Shown: positions 56,357-64,000 of the stretch, one piece after another
How positions within the stretch are numbered: position 1 is the stretch's first letter
How the letters are laid out: the number at the start of each line of letters is the position of its first letter
Assembly: GCF_042648405.1 (NCBI RefSeq)
Contig: NZ_JBHRXV010000004.1
Coordinates: 550,641 to 614,640, forward strand
DNA length: 64,000 bases
Direction: 5' to 3'
DNA from: Sphingoaurantiacus capsulatus
GTDB taxonomy: Bacteria; Pseudomonadota; Alphaproteobacteria; Sphingomonadales; Sphingomonadaceae
Translations under genes and position numbers: made by a program
Notes under the pieces: generated by a model
The model's input: the letters and a program-made list of their open reading frames with translations, nothing else
Told to the model about the DNA's origin: nothing
Databases searched by the model: none

Positions 56357-57532
56357 TCAGAGCGCGAAATCGGCGACGATCTGCGCGGCCAGCTGCGCCG
56401 CCGCCCGTTCGCCGCGATAGGGAACGTAACGCGTGGCTGCCGCTGCGACGCCAGCGGCGATGGCAGCATCGCTCATCATCGCCTCGATGGCAGCGGCGAT
56501 GCCCAGCCCGTCTCGCTGCACCGTCGCGCCGCCGAGGCGGTTGGCGGTAAGCTTGCGGCCGATCAGCACCGTATCGAGCGAGTCGGGCAGCACCAGATTG
56601 GGCGTACCGGCGAGGATCGCCTCGCAGGAAGTGGCGTGGCCGCCGCGGCTGATGAGCAGCGCCGCCTCGCCGAGCGTCGCCGGCATGTCGAGCGGTTGCG
56701 GCGAATGGATGATATTCGGAGGTAACGGTGGCGCCTCGGCCCCCACCGAATGCCAGAGCACCGGCCAGCCGAGCTGCGCCAGCGCCTCGATCAGCGCGCC
56801 CGCCGCCGGATGCGCGAACGGAAAATAGACGAAGGCGCGGGGACCGTCGCCCGCCGGCCACGCCGCGCGCGCCGACACGCGAAAGCCGTTCATCGTCCCA
56901 TAATAGGTGACACCGGTGCGCGGGCCGTAGGGGTCGACCTCGGGCCAGGTGGTCAGATAGGCGGGGCCACGCGCGAGCAGCGTCGCGACGCTGTCGAGCA
57001 TCGGCGCGCCGAACTCCACGCAGATTGCCTGCACCGAGGCGTCGGCCGCCGCGCCGGCGGCCAGCAAAGCCGCGTCGTCATGCCCCTTCCACGGCATCAG
57101 CGACGGCAGCGGCTGCTGCGCGGGCGGCACCAGGAACCCCGCACCGAGCATCGCCGCCGGCAGCCCCGCGACATGCGCCGCCAGCAACGACACCGGCGCA
57201 TGTTCGGCGACGATCGCGGTGGGCTTCACCGCCTCGAAGATCTCAAGCCAGCGCCGCACCATCAGCCGCATCGCCGGCAGGTCGGCAAAGCCGCCGTCGC
57301 CGATCACCTGCGCATAGTTGATCGTTTCGGGCTGGCGGGCGGCGGGATGGTAGATCGGCGGCTCGATCACGCCGGCGAAGGGCGCGCCGGGCACGGCATC
57401 GGCGGTCGCCGGGTTGCGCGCCGCGACTGCCATCCGGTGGCCGCGTGCGTTAAGCGCAGCGGCGACCGGCGCCAGATGCGCGATATGTCCGTAGCCCTGG
57501 CCGAGTTCCCAGGTGCCGAGCAGCGTTGCCAT
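56357..57532 (-). CDS. GT1-type (UDP-glycosyltransferase-like) glycosyltransferase
   Basis: A 391-residue cytoplasmic or membrane-associated enzyme with a GT-B fold. The N-terminus has WELGQGYGHIAHLAPVAAAL, typical of the acceptor domain. The C-terminal half has LLISRGGHATSCEAILAGTPNLVLPDSLDT, the donor-binding motif of macrolide/flavonoid-type glycosyltransferases, with PQPLDMPATLGEA before it. Acceptor and sugar donor are unknown. It lies 43 bases after gdhA on the same strand and is probably independent of it. Confidence 0.85.
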   Translation of the reverse strand: MATLLGTWELGQGYGHIAHLAPVAAALNARGHRMAVAARNPATADAVPGAPFAGVIEPPIYHPAARQPETINYAQVIGDGGFADLPAMRLMVRRWLEIFEAVKPTAIVAEHAPVSLLAAHVAGLPAAMLGAGFLVPPAQQPLPSLMPWKGHDDAALLAAGAAADASVQAICVEFGAPMLDSVATLLARGPAYLTTWPEVDPYGPRTGVTYYGTMNGFRVSARAAWPAGDGPRAFVYFPFAHPAAGALIEALAQLGWPVLWHSVGAEAPPLPPNIIHSPQPLDMPATLGEAALLISRGGHATSCEAILAGTPNLVLPDSLDTVLIGRKLTANRLGGATVQRDGLGIAAAIEAMMSDAAIAAGVAAAATRYVPYRGERAAAQLAAQIVADFAL

Positions 57533-57575
57533 CCGGCACCCAGGTCCTTCTTAGGCGGCCTTCGTTAGTTCCTAA

Positions 57576-58937
57576 TCAGACGACGCCGTAGGCGAGCATC
57601 GCGTCGGCGACCTTCTTGAAGCCGGCGATGTTGGCGCCGCGGACATAGTCGATGTGCGACGAGCCCGCCTTGCCGCCATATTCGGCGCAGCGGTTGTGGA
57701 TGCCCATCATGATGTCCTTCAAGAGCTTCTGCAGCTCGTCTTCCTTCCACGCGATGCGCGCCGAATTCTGGCTCATCTCGAGGCCGGAGACCGCGACGCC
57801 GCCGGCGTTCGCCGCCTTGCCCGGCGCGTAGAGAATGCCCGCCTTCTTGAAAACGTGCACGCCATCGAGATCGGTCGGCATGTTGGCGCCTTCCGACACC
57901 GCGATGCAGCCGTTCTTCACCAGCGTCTCCGCTTCGCTGCCGACCAGCTCGTTCTGCGTCGCGCAGGGCAGCGCCACATCGCACGGCACGCTCCACGGCC
58001 GCGCGCCGCCGCCATGGAAGGTCGCGCCGGTGAACTCGGTTACATATTCCGAGATGCGGCCGCGCTTCTTGTTCTTGAGGTTCTTCACCCAGTCGATCTT
58101 CTCCTGGGTGATGCCGTCCGGGTCGTGGATGAAGCCTTCCGAGTCGGAGAGCGTCAGCACCTTGCCGCCGAGCTGGACGATCTTCTCCGCCGCGTGCGTC
58201 GCGACGTTCCCCGATCCCGAGATGACCGCGCGCTTGCCCTCGACCGAATTGCCGACGTGGGTCAGCATGTTCTGCAGGAAATAGACCGCGCCATAGCCGG
58301 TCGCCTCGGTGCGGATCAGCGAGCCGCCATATTCGAGGCCCTTGCCGGTCAGCACGCCGGTGAACTCGCCGGTGATGCGCTTGTACTGGCCGAACATATA
58401 GCCGATCTCGCGCCCGCCGACGCCGATGTCGCCCGCCGGCACGTCGATGTCGGCGCCGATGTGGCGATACAGCTCGGTCATGAAGCTCTGGCAGAAGCGC
58501 ATGACTTCGGCGTCGCTCTTGCCCTTCGGGTTGAAGTTGGAGCCGCCCTTGCCGCCGCCCATGGGCAGGCCGGTCAGCGCGTTCTTGAAGGTCTGCTCGA
58601 ACGCCAGGAACTTCAGCGTCCCCTCGGTCACCGACGGGTGGAAGCGGATGCCGCCCTTGTACGGCCCGATGGCGTTGTTGTTCTGGACGCGCCAGCCGCG
58701 CTGCACGCGGATGTCGCCCTTGTCGTCCTGCCAGCAGACACGGAAGGAGACCACGCGATCCGGCTCGGCGATGCGGCGCAGGATCTGCCAGCGGTGGTAG
58801 GGTTCCTTGTCGGCGATGAAGTCGAAGATGTCCTCGGCGACTTCCTGCACCGCCTGCACGAACTCCGGCTGCCCCGGATTGCGCTTCTTCACGCCCTCGA
58901 CGAAATGCTCGAGATCCACATGATCAGATAAACCCAT
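57576..58937 (-). CDS. gdhA: NADP-dependent glutamate dehydrogenase
   Basis: Converts 2-oxoglutarate and ammonium to glutamate. The 453 residues match the hexameric small form. GPYKGGIRFHPSV, LPMGGGKGGSNFNP (with the catalytic Lys), and VPAGDIGVGGREIGYM with the Asp are in order. The dinucleotide fold is SGSGNVATHAAEK and is NADP-like by length and by the absence of an acidic residue at the strand end. The C-terminus ends AYGVV. It is a stand-alone gene in front of the glycosyltransferase. Confidence 0.95.
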   Translation of the reverse strand: MGLSDHVDLEHFVEGVKKRNPGQPEFVQAVQEVAEDIFDFIADKEPYHRWQILRRIAEPDRVVSFRVCWQDDKGDIRVQRGWRVQNNNAIGPYKGGIRFHPSVTEGTLKFLAFEQTFKNALTGLPMGGGKGGSNFNPKGKSDAEVMRFCQSFMTELYRHIGADIDVPAGDIGVGGREIGYMFGQYKRITGEFTGVLTGKGLEYGGSLIRTEATGYGAVYFLQNMLTHVGNSVEGKRAVISGSGNVATHAAEKIVQLGGKVLTLSDSEGFIHDPDGITQEKIDWVKNLKNKKRGRISEYVTEFTGATFHGGGARPWSVPCDVALPCATQNELVGSEAETLVKNGCIAVSEGANMPTDLDGVHVFKKAGILYAPGKAANAGGVAVSGLEMSQNSARIAWKEDELQKLLKDIMMGIHNRCAEYGGKAGSSHIDYVRGANIAGFKKVADAMLAYGVV

Positions 58938-59094
58938 GACGCGTCCCCTCCCACGGCGCCCCGGCGGTCCTCATTCCCACCCCCCGGAGTCGCGAAGTGG
59001 CGAGCATAGCGCAGTTTCATGTCACGCCAGCGGCGATTCTTGACGCCCTCCCCCATCTGCAGGCTAATGCGCGCCATTGGGGGGAGAGGCCGCC

Positions 59095-59418
59095 GTGACC
59101 GAGGTCGCGCCAGCGATCGATCAGCAACTGGATGCCGAGAATCGTCAGCTGAAAGCGACGATCAACGCGCTGCGCCTGAAGCTCGAAGAGATGCAGGCGC
59201 AGGAAGGCGCGAAGGTGCAGGCGGCGCTCGCCGCGTCGCAAGCCGAGATCGTCCAGCTGAAAGCCACCATCAACGCGCTGCGCACCGAGATGGAGAAGAT
59301 GCAGGGCCTTGCCGAGAAGCGCGTCGAGGACGCCGGTGCGACCCTGCGCGACGAGAACCGCCAACTGCGTGACACCATCGTCGCGCTGCGCGATCAGCTC
59401 GAAAAGGCGGCGGCCTGA
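59095..59418 (+). CDS. Small coiled-coil protein coupled to the GAF cyclase
   Basis: A 107-residue protein predicted to be almost all coiled coil, with two near-identical repeats (QLKATINALRLKLEEMQ and QLKATINALRTEMEKMQ), then QLRDTIVALRDQLEK. GTG 59095 is chosen because GGGGGGAGAGG lies just upstream; the open frame also allows TTG 59077. Its stop overlaps the cyclase start by one base (TGATG), so the two are translationally coupled. It may be an oligomerisation partner or a regulator of the cyclase. Confidence 0.8.
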   Translation: MTEVAPAIDQQLDAENRQLKATINALRLKLEEMQAQEGAKVQAALAASQAEIVQLKATINALRTEMEKMQGLAEKRVEDAGATLRDENRQLRDTIVALRDQLEKAAA

Positions 59419-61700
59419 TGGACGCGGTCACCAGCCGCGCCCGCGACGAGAGCGAGACGAAGCTGCGCGAGCGGCTGCGCCGCGTCGAGCTGCTGCTCGA
59501 CCTCACCCGCAAGGCCGCGTCGATCGAGGCGCTCGATCCGCTGCTCGAAATGATCGTCAACGCCGCCTCCGAAGAGATCGGCGCCGAGCGCGGTACCCTG
59601 TTCCTCAACGACCCGTCGACCGGCGAGCTCTATTCGCGCGTCGCGCAGGGCAATGTGAACCGCGAGATCCGGCTGCTCAACGACCGCGGCATCGCCGGCC
59701 ATGTCTTCCAGAGCGGCGAGGCGCTGATCATCGGCGACGCCTATGCCGACGATCGCTTCGACCGCAGCATCGACGAACAAACCGGCTACCGCACCCGCAA
59801 CATCCTCTGCGTGCCGATCCGCACGATGAAGGGCGACCTGATCGGCGTCGCGCAGGTGCTCAACAAGCTGCCCGAGGGCTTCACAAAGGCCGACGAAGAG
59901 CTGCTGGAGGCGATGACCACGCAGGCGGCGCTGGTCCTCCAGCATGCGATGTTCATCGAATCGGTGCAGAAGGCGCGCGCGCAGGAAATGGCGTTCCTCG
60001 ACATGGTCGCGGACGTCACCTCCGAGATCGACCTGCCGATGCTGCTGAAGCGCATCATGGGCGAGGCGACGCGCATGCTGTCCGCCGACCGATCGACCCT
60101 GTTCCTGATCGACGAGAAGACCGACGAGCTATTCTCGATCGTTGGCGAGGGCGTCGGCGCCTTCCAGATCCGCCTGCCGAAGACCGCGGGCATCGCCGGC
60201 GCGGTCTTCACCTCGGGCCAGTCGGTCAACATTCCCTATTGCTACGCCGACCTGCGCTTCAACCCGAGCTTCGACCGGCAGACCGGCTATTTCACCCGAT
60301 CGATGCTGTGCGTGCCGGTGGCGAACAAGCAGGGCAAGATCATCGGCGTCACCCAGTGCCTCAACCGCCGCGGCGGCCCCTTCACCGCCGAGGACGAGCA
60401 GCGGCTGAAAGCCTTCACCGCGCAGGTCGCCGTCGCGCTCGAAAACGCCAAGCTGTTCAACGACGTGCAGAACATGAAGAACTACAATGAAGGCGTGCTG
60501 CAGAGCATAACCAACGGCGTGGTGACGCTCGACGAGGATGGCAAGATCACCACCTGCAACGCGCAGGGGCTGAAGATTTTCGAGATCGAGGCCGCCGCCG
60601 TGATCGGCCACACCGCCACCGACTTCTTCGCGCCCAACCCGTGGATCATCGAGAAGATCGGCAAGGTGAAGGAGAGCGGCGCGTCCGAAGTGCTGATGGA
60701 CGCCGACCTCGAAACCGCCGGCGTGCGCCGCTCGGTCAACGCCACCGTCGTGCCGCTGATCTCGACCGAGGCGAAGAGCCTCGGCACGATGGTGATGCTC
60801 GAGGATATCTCGTCCGAGAAGCGCATGAAATCGACGATGTCGCGCTACATGGACCCCGGCATCGCCGACCAGCTGCTCGCCGGCGGCGACGGCGGCGATC
60901 TTATGGGCGGCAAGAGCGTCGAGGCGACCGTGCTGTTCACCGACATCCGCGGCTTCACCACGATCTCCGAAGAGCTCGGCCCGCAGGCCACCGTCGGCAT
61001 GCTCAACGAATATTTCGAGATCATGGTCGACTGCATCCTCCGCGAGGGCGGGATGCTCGACAAGTTCATCGGCGACGCGATCATGGCCGCCTTCGGCATT
61101 CCGGTCGCGCATTCGGACAATGAGGACCGCGCGGTGCGCGCCGCGATCGGCATGATCAGCGACCTGCGCGCCTGGAACAGGATCCGCACCGCCGAAGGCA
61201 AGCGCCCGATCGACATGGGTATCGGCCTCAACACCGACATGGTGGTGTCCGGCAACATCGGCTCGGCGAAGCGGATGGACTTCACCATCATCGGCGACGG
61301 CGTGAATTTGGCGGCGCGGCTGGAAAGCGCCTGCAAGGCCTATCACGCGCGCATCCTCATCTCCGAGAACACGGTGAAGAAGCTGCGCGGCACCTACCGA
61401 CTGCGTCCGGTCGACCTGCTGGTGGTGAAGGGTAAGACCCAGCCCGTCGAAGTCCATGAGGTGCTCGACTATCACACCGACGAAAGCTTCCCGAACGCCC
61501 GCGAGGTGCTCGACGCCTTCAAGTTCGGCATCGAGGCCTATCGCAGCGCCAAATGGGACGCCGCCATCGCCTCCTTCACCCGCGCGCTGTCGCTCAACCC
61601 CGACGACGGGCTGTCGCAAATGTACATCGACCGCTGCGAAAAGCTCCGCGCCGACCCGCCCGCCGACTGGGATGGCGTCTGGGTGGCGAAGGAGAAATAA
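59418..61700 (+). CDS. GAF-GAF-PAS class III adenylate cyclase with C-terminal TPR
   Basis: A 760-residue cytoplasmic cyclase with the order GAF-A (~40-190), GAF-B (~215-370), PAS (~385-490), cyclase (~500-680), TPR-like tail (~700-750). This is the architecture of cyanobacterial CyaB1/CyaB2, whose GAF domains bind cAMP. GAF-A holds NKLPEGFTKADE, fitting the NKFDE motif of cyclic-nucleotide-binding GAFs; GAF-B has a near form NRRGGPFTAEDE. Metal-binding aspartates are Asp509 (FTDIRGFT) and Asp553 (FIGDAIMA). A positive feedback on cAMP is possible, as shown for CyaB proteins. It is coupled to the coiled-coil gene upstream. Confidence 0.93.
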   Translation: MDAVTSRARDESETKLRERLRRVELLLDLTRKAASIEALDPLLEMIVNAASEEIGAERGTLFLNDPSTGELYSRVAQGNVNREIRLLNDRGIAGHVFQSGEALIIGDAYADDRFDRSIDEQTGYRTRNILCVPIRTMKGDLIGVAQVLNKLPEGFTKADEELLEAMTTQAALVLQHAMFIESVQKARAQEMAFLDMVADVTSEIDLPMLLKRIMGEATRMLSADRSTLFLIDEKTDELFSIVGEGVGAFQIRLPKTAGIAGAVFTSGQSVNIPYCYADLRFNPSFDRQTGYFTRSMLCVPVANKQGKIIGVTQCLNRRGGPFTAEDEQRLKAFTAQVAVALENAKLFNDVQNMKNYNEGVLQSITNGVVTLDEDGKITTCNAQGLKIFEIEAAAVIGHTATDFFAPNPWIIEKIGKVKESGASEVLMDADLETAGVRRSVNATVVPLISTEAKSLGTMVMLEDISSEKRMKSTMSRYMDPGIADQLLAGGDGGDLMGGKSVEATVLFTDIRGFTTISEELGPQATVGMLNEYFEIMVDCILREGGMLDKFIGDAIMAAFGIPVAHSDNEDRAVRAAIGMISDLRAWNRIRTAEGKRPIDMGIGLNTDMVVSGNIGSAKRMDFTIIGDGVNLAARLESACKAYHARILISENTVKKLRGTYRLRPVDLLVVKGKTQPVEVHEVLDYHTDESFPNAREVLDAFKFGIEAYRSAKWDAAIASFTRALSLNPDDGLSQMYIDRCEKLRADPPADWDGVWVAKEK

Positions 61701-61768
61701 GGCCGTTTACTCGCCTCAGATAACACGATGCCTATGGAACATTGTGAGAACCTGTGTAAGCTATCGCA

Positions 61769-62401
61769 ATGGAAATCTCTCGCGACCTTAAGGTTCATGG
61801 CACGTCATCCCAAATGGATGCCTTCATAGAAGGTCTAACGTCGCTTGCGACTCCACCATGGAGCCGTTCCTACGAGGGCGAAGAGAATATCGGCACACCC
61901 GAATTTCGAGTTTTTGATCGCGAAGTTGCTGATAGCCTACCTGCGGCGAGCGTCGCTTTATACCTAGAACCGTATGGGCTACAGATCGTAAATATCGTGC
62001 CGAGGGATCGGCAAAATCTATCACGAGCGGAATATAATGGTATTCTTCAGGATTTCTTAGTTCAGTTGGCGCAGCCTGGAGCTGACGAGCTCGGCCTGTC
62101 AATTGTTACATCTCTACCGAGAACTTCTCTAGCTGCCGAAACGACTCCCGAGGTGGCCACCCTCCTCAAGCAATTTTCGGGAGCAGCAAACAAGACTACC
62201 GGCTCGTCTCATCCTGCAGATTTTAAGCGATGGGCGAAGTTTCTTATCGCAGTCCATCGTTGCCACGCCGCCGTGGATACGCCGCTGCTCAGAGAGGCGC
62301 TTAAGGAGCATGGCTGGCCTAATGAGACGGCGGAGGAACTCATCTCTGAATTTGAGTTTGCTCAAGACCTTTTGCAGATTGCGGCTCAAGAGGGCCTTTA
62401 A
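61769..62401 (+). CDS. Hypothetical protein, likely recently acquired
   Basis: A 210-residue protein (MEISRDLKVHGTSSQM) with no signal peptide, membrane helix or recognised domain. Base composition is much lower in G+C than its neighbours: 27 of 60 bases at 61981-62040. It also uses AT-ending codons (TTT, ATA, AAA) that its neighbours avoid, which suggests horizontal transfer. The gene is closed by a normal stop and is not visibly damaged. Function unknown. Confidence 0.75.
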   Translation: MEISRDLKVHGTSSQMDAFIEGLTSLATPPWSRSYEGEENIGTPEFRVFDREVADSLPAASVALYLEPYGLQIVNIVPRDRQNLSRAEYNGILQDFLVQLAQPGADELGLSIVTSLPRTSLAAETTPEVATLLKQFSGAANKTTGSSHPADFKRWAKFLIAVHRCHAAVDTPLLREALKEHGWPNETAEELISEFEFAQDLLQIAAQEGL

Positions 62402-62415
62402 ATTCAGCCTGTTGA

Positions 62416-62838
62416 TCAGCCCTTCTTCGACATTGCGAGGATGGTCTTCCACTCGTTGGCGGTCAGCGGCACCACCGACAGGCGGAACTGGCGGAACATC
62501 GCCATATCCTTGAGCTTGGGCTCGGCCTTCATCGCGGCGAGGGTGACAGGGTGGTCGAGCTTCTTGCCGGGCTTCACCGACACCGCGACGAAGCGGCCCT
62601 TGGGGTCGGTAGTGTCGGGATAGGCGGTCTTCGACACTGTCGCGATGCCGACGACCTCCAGCCCCTCGTTCGAGTGGTAGTAGAACAGCTCGTCGCCGAC
62701 CTTCATCGCCTTCAGGTAGAGCGCCGCCTGGTTGTTGCGCACGCCGTCCCACGCCGTCTCGCCGTCGCGGACCAAGTCGTCCCAGGAATATTTGACCGGC
62801 TCCGACTTCACCAGCCACTTGCCCGACGTGCCGCTCAT
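62416..62838 (-). CDS. EVE domain protein (PUA-like)
   Basis: A 140-residue protein matching the EVE family, whose domain resembles PUA/YTH readers of modified bases. N-terminal WLVKSEPVKYSWDDLVRDGET and VRNNQAALYLKAMKVGDELFYYHS are family-typical. A role in sensing modified nucleic acid is family-level inference only. It converges with the low-GC gene and is divergent from the PPOX gene. Confidence 0.9.
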   Translation of the reverse strand: MSGTSGKWLVKSEPVKYSWDDLVRDGETAWDGVRNNQAALYLKAMKVGDELFYYHSNEGLEVVGIATVSKTAYPDTTDPKGRFVAVSVKPGKKLDHPVTLAAMKAEPKLKDMAMFRQFRLSVVPLTANEWKTILAMSKKG

Positions 62839-62942
62839 GGATGCTCCGTTGTTCGTGTGGCGCGACCATAGCGGCGGCCCGGGTTGCGCGCGAGCCCCGC
62901 GCGGCGCAAGATGCGAACGGATCGCAACTTGGGGAGGACGCG

Positions 62943-63944
62943 ATGCACGGCAATGATGTCGACAGCGTCGCGGCGCTCGAAAGCTGCATCGGCGCCTCGT
63001 CGCCGATGATCGATCTCAAGGTCATCGACCATCTCGACCGCGAATGCCTGCGCTGGCTGGCCGCCTCACCGCTGATGTTCGCCAGCCTGGGGCGCGACGG
63101 CAATGTCACCGCGACCTTGGCTGGCGGGGCGGCCGGTTTCGCCAGCGGCCATCACGCGAACCTGCATCTGCCGCTCGCTGCGATCGATGACCCGGCGCTA
63201 ATACAGGTCGGCGACGCCTTCGGTTCGCTGTTCCTGATCCCCGGCATCGGCGAGACTCTGCGCATCAACAGCCGCGTCGCCGCGATCGAGGCCGGCACCG
63301 CGCGCGTCGCGGTCGAGGAGGCCTATATCCACTGCGCCAAGGCGCTGATCCGCTCCGACTTCTGGAAGGCGACCCCCGCCGACGCGCCCACCGACGCGAC
63401 GGACTTCGTCGCCGCCAGCCGCTTCATGGCGCTGGCCACCCTCGGCGCGGCCGGCGGCGCCGACCTCAGCCCCAAGGGCGATCCGGCGGGGGCGATGGCG
63501 CGGCTCGACGGCGCCACGCTCCGCTACGCCGACCGCCCCGGCAACCGCCGCGCCGACAGCTTCCGCAATATCCTCACCCAGCCACGCATTGCCGGGGCGC
63601 TGCTCGTCCCCGGCGCGACCCGCGTCGCGATCCTGCATGGCGTCGCCCGCCTCAGCGCCGATGCCGACGAACGCGCGCGCTTCGTGGTGAAAGAGAAGAC
63701 GCCGGTCCTCGTCACCACCGTTGACGATGTCGCGATCGAGCTGCGCGACAGCCCGGCTTTGGCCCGCGCGTCACTGTGGCCCGCCGCGCCAGCGCCCGAC
63801 ATCGATCCGGCGAAAATCCTCGTCGCGCATATGAAGCTCAACCGCGACAAGGGCCTGCAGGCGAAACTCGCGGGCGCGGTGCTGTCAGTGCCGGGGCTGA
63901 TGAAGAAGGGCCTAGAGAAGGACTACGCCACCAATCTCTACTAG
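62943..63944 (+). CDS. PPOX-class FMN-binding-fold protein (MSMEG_1061-like)
   Basis: A 333-residue protein with a split-barrel flavin-binding fold of the pyridoxamine-phosphate-oxidase superfamily, with two related halves. Typical pieces are FVAASRFMALATLG and ADLSPKGDPAGAMARLDGATLRYADRPGNRR. The start ATG 62943 has GGGGAGG upstream; the open frame from 62841 is longer but unlike the family. It is probably an F420- or FMN-dependent oxidoreductase or a flavin-binding protein; the cofactor is not decidable here. Confidence 0.8.
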   Translation: MHGNDVDSVAALESCIGASSPMIDLKVIDHLDRECLRWLAASPLMFASLGRDGNVTATLAGGAAGFASGHHANLHLPLAAIDDPALIQVGDAFGSLFLIPGIGETLRINSRVAAIEAGTARVAVEEAYIHCAKALIRSDFWKATPADAPTDATDFVAASRFMALATLGAAGGADLSPKGDPAGAMARLDGATLRYADRPGNRRADSFRNILTQPRIAGALLVPGATRVAILHGVARLSADADERARFVVKEKTPVLVTTVDDVAIELRDSPALARASLWPAAPAPDIDPAKILVAHMKLNRDKGLQAKLAGAVLSVPGLMKKGLEKDYATNLY

Positions 63945-64000
63945 AGCGGGATGATTTTCCTCTGAATCGAATTTGGATTCCCTCAGTGGGCTTGTTGTGA
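63945..64000. other. Right-edge tail, no gene seen
   Basis: AGCGGGATGATTTTCCTCTGAATCG begins right after the last stop codon. It looks like the kind of short intergenic sequence that recurs in alphaproteobacteria; this is recall, not a comparison. The window ends within it. Confidence 0.3.

Overview
The window is about 64 kb of GC-rich DNA, almost fully coding, with genes on both strands. It looks like chromosome from an alphaproteobacterium of the order Sphingomonadales. The support is a class I lysyl-tRNA synthetase, the murA-DUF2948 pair with dcd and UPF0262 beside it, a DUF6356 protein, and short GC-rich intergenic palindromes. No rRNA, tRNA, CRISPR array, insertion sequence or phage gene was seen. 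Nothing below was checked against a database; family names come from motifs and length.

Layout. 1-18.7 kb is mostly housekeeping: a DinG-type helicase cut by the left edge, lysK, a TPR protein, a DUF885 lipoprotein, an MFS symporter, an SGNH hydrolase, an Lrp regulator with a palindromic operator candidate, DUF6356, a polysaccharide flippase, an aspartyl protease, a TPR/2OG-oxygenase, DUF2948-murA, dcd, UPF0262, a serine hydrolase, an IPNS-like dioxygenase and very small proteins. 18.8-33 kb starts with a PilZ protein. After a 418-base AT-richer leader comes a tight five-gene operon: a 1985-residue FHA-type exoprotein, a secreted TPR-CHAT (caspase-like) protein, an exported unknown, a CHASE2 adenylate cyclase and an FhaC/ShlB-type outer-membrane transporter.

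33-53 kb is a respiratory and electron-transfer region. ccmFGHI (cytochrome c maturation) reads left. To its right, reading right, are a FAD/double-cNMP-domain/four-[4Fe-4S] fusion protein, a membrane protein with a diheme cytochrome b histidine pattern, an FHA-domain-anchored decaheme cytochrome c and a class III phosphodiesterase. Facing them on the minus strand are a pentaheme cytochrome, a DUF336 lipoprotein, an outer-membrane barrel and a decaheme cytochrome with LVIVD repeats. Together these encode 25 candidate c-type heme sites plus an outer-membrane barrel. I infer a trans-envelope electron conduit; its direction and substrate are unknown. 53-64 kb holds an aldehyde dehydrogenase, an acetolactate synthase-type enzyme, a glycosyltransferase, gdhA, a GAF-GAF-PAS adenylate cyclase with a coiled-coil partner, one gene of clearly lower GC, an EVE protein and a PPOX-fold protein.

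How it may fit together. Two class III cyclases, one candidate cyclic-nucleotide phosphodiesterase and a redox enzyme with two cyclic-nucleotide-binding domains lie within 25 kb. This suggests that cAMP links the secretion locus, the electron-transfer locus and the GAF sensor. That is inference from gene content and gene order only.
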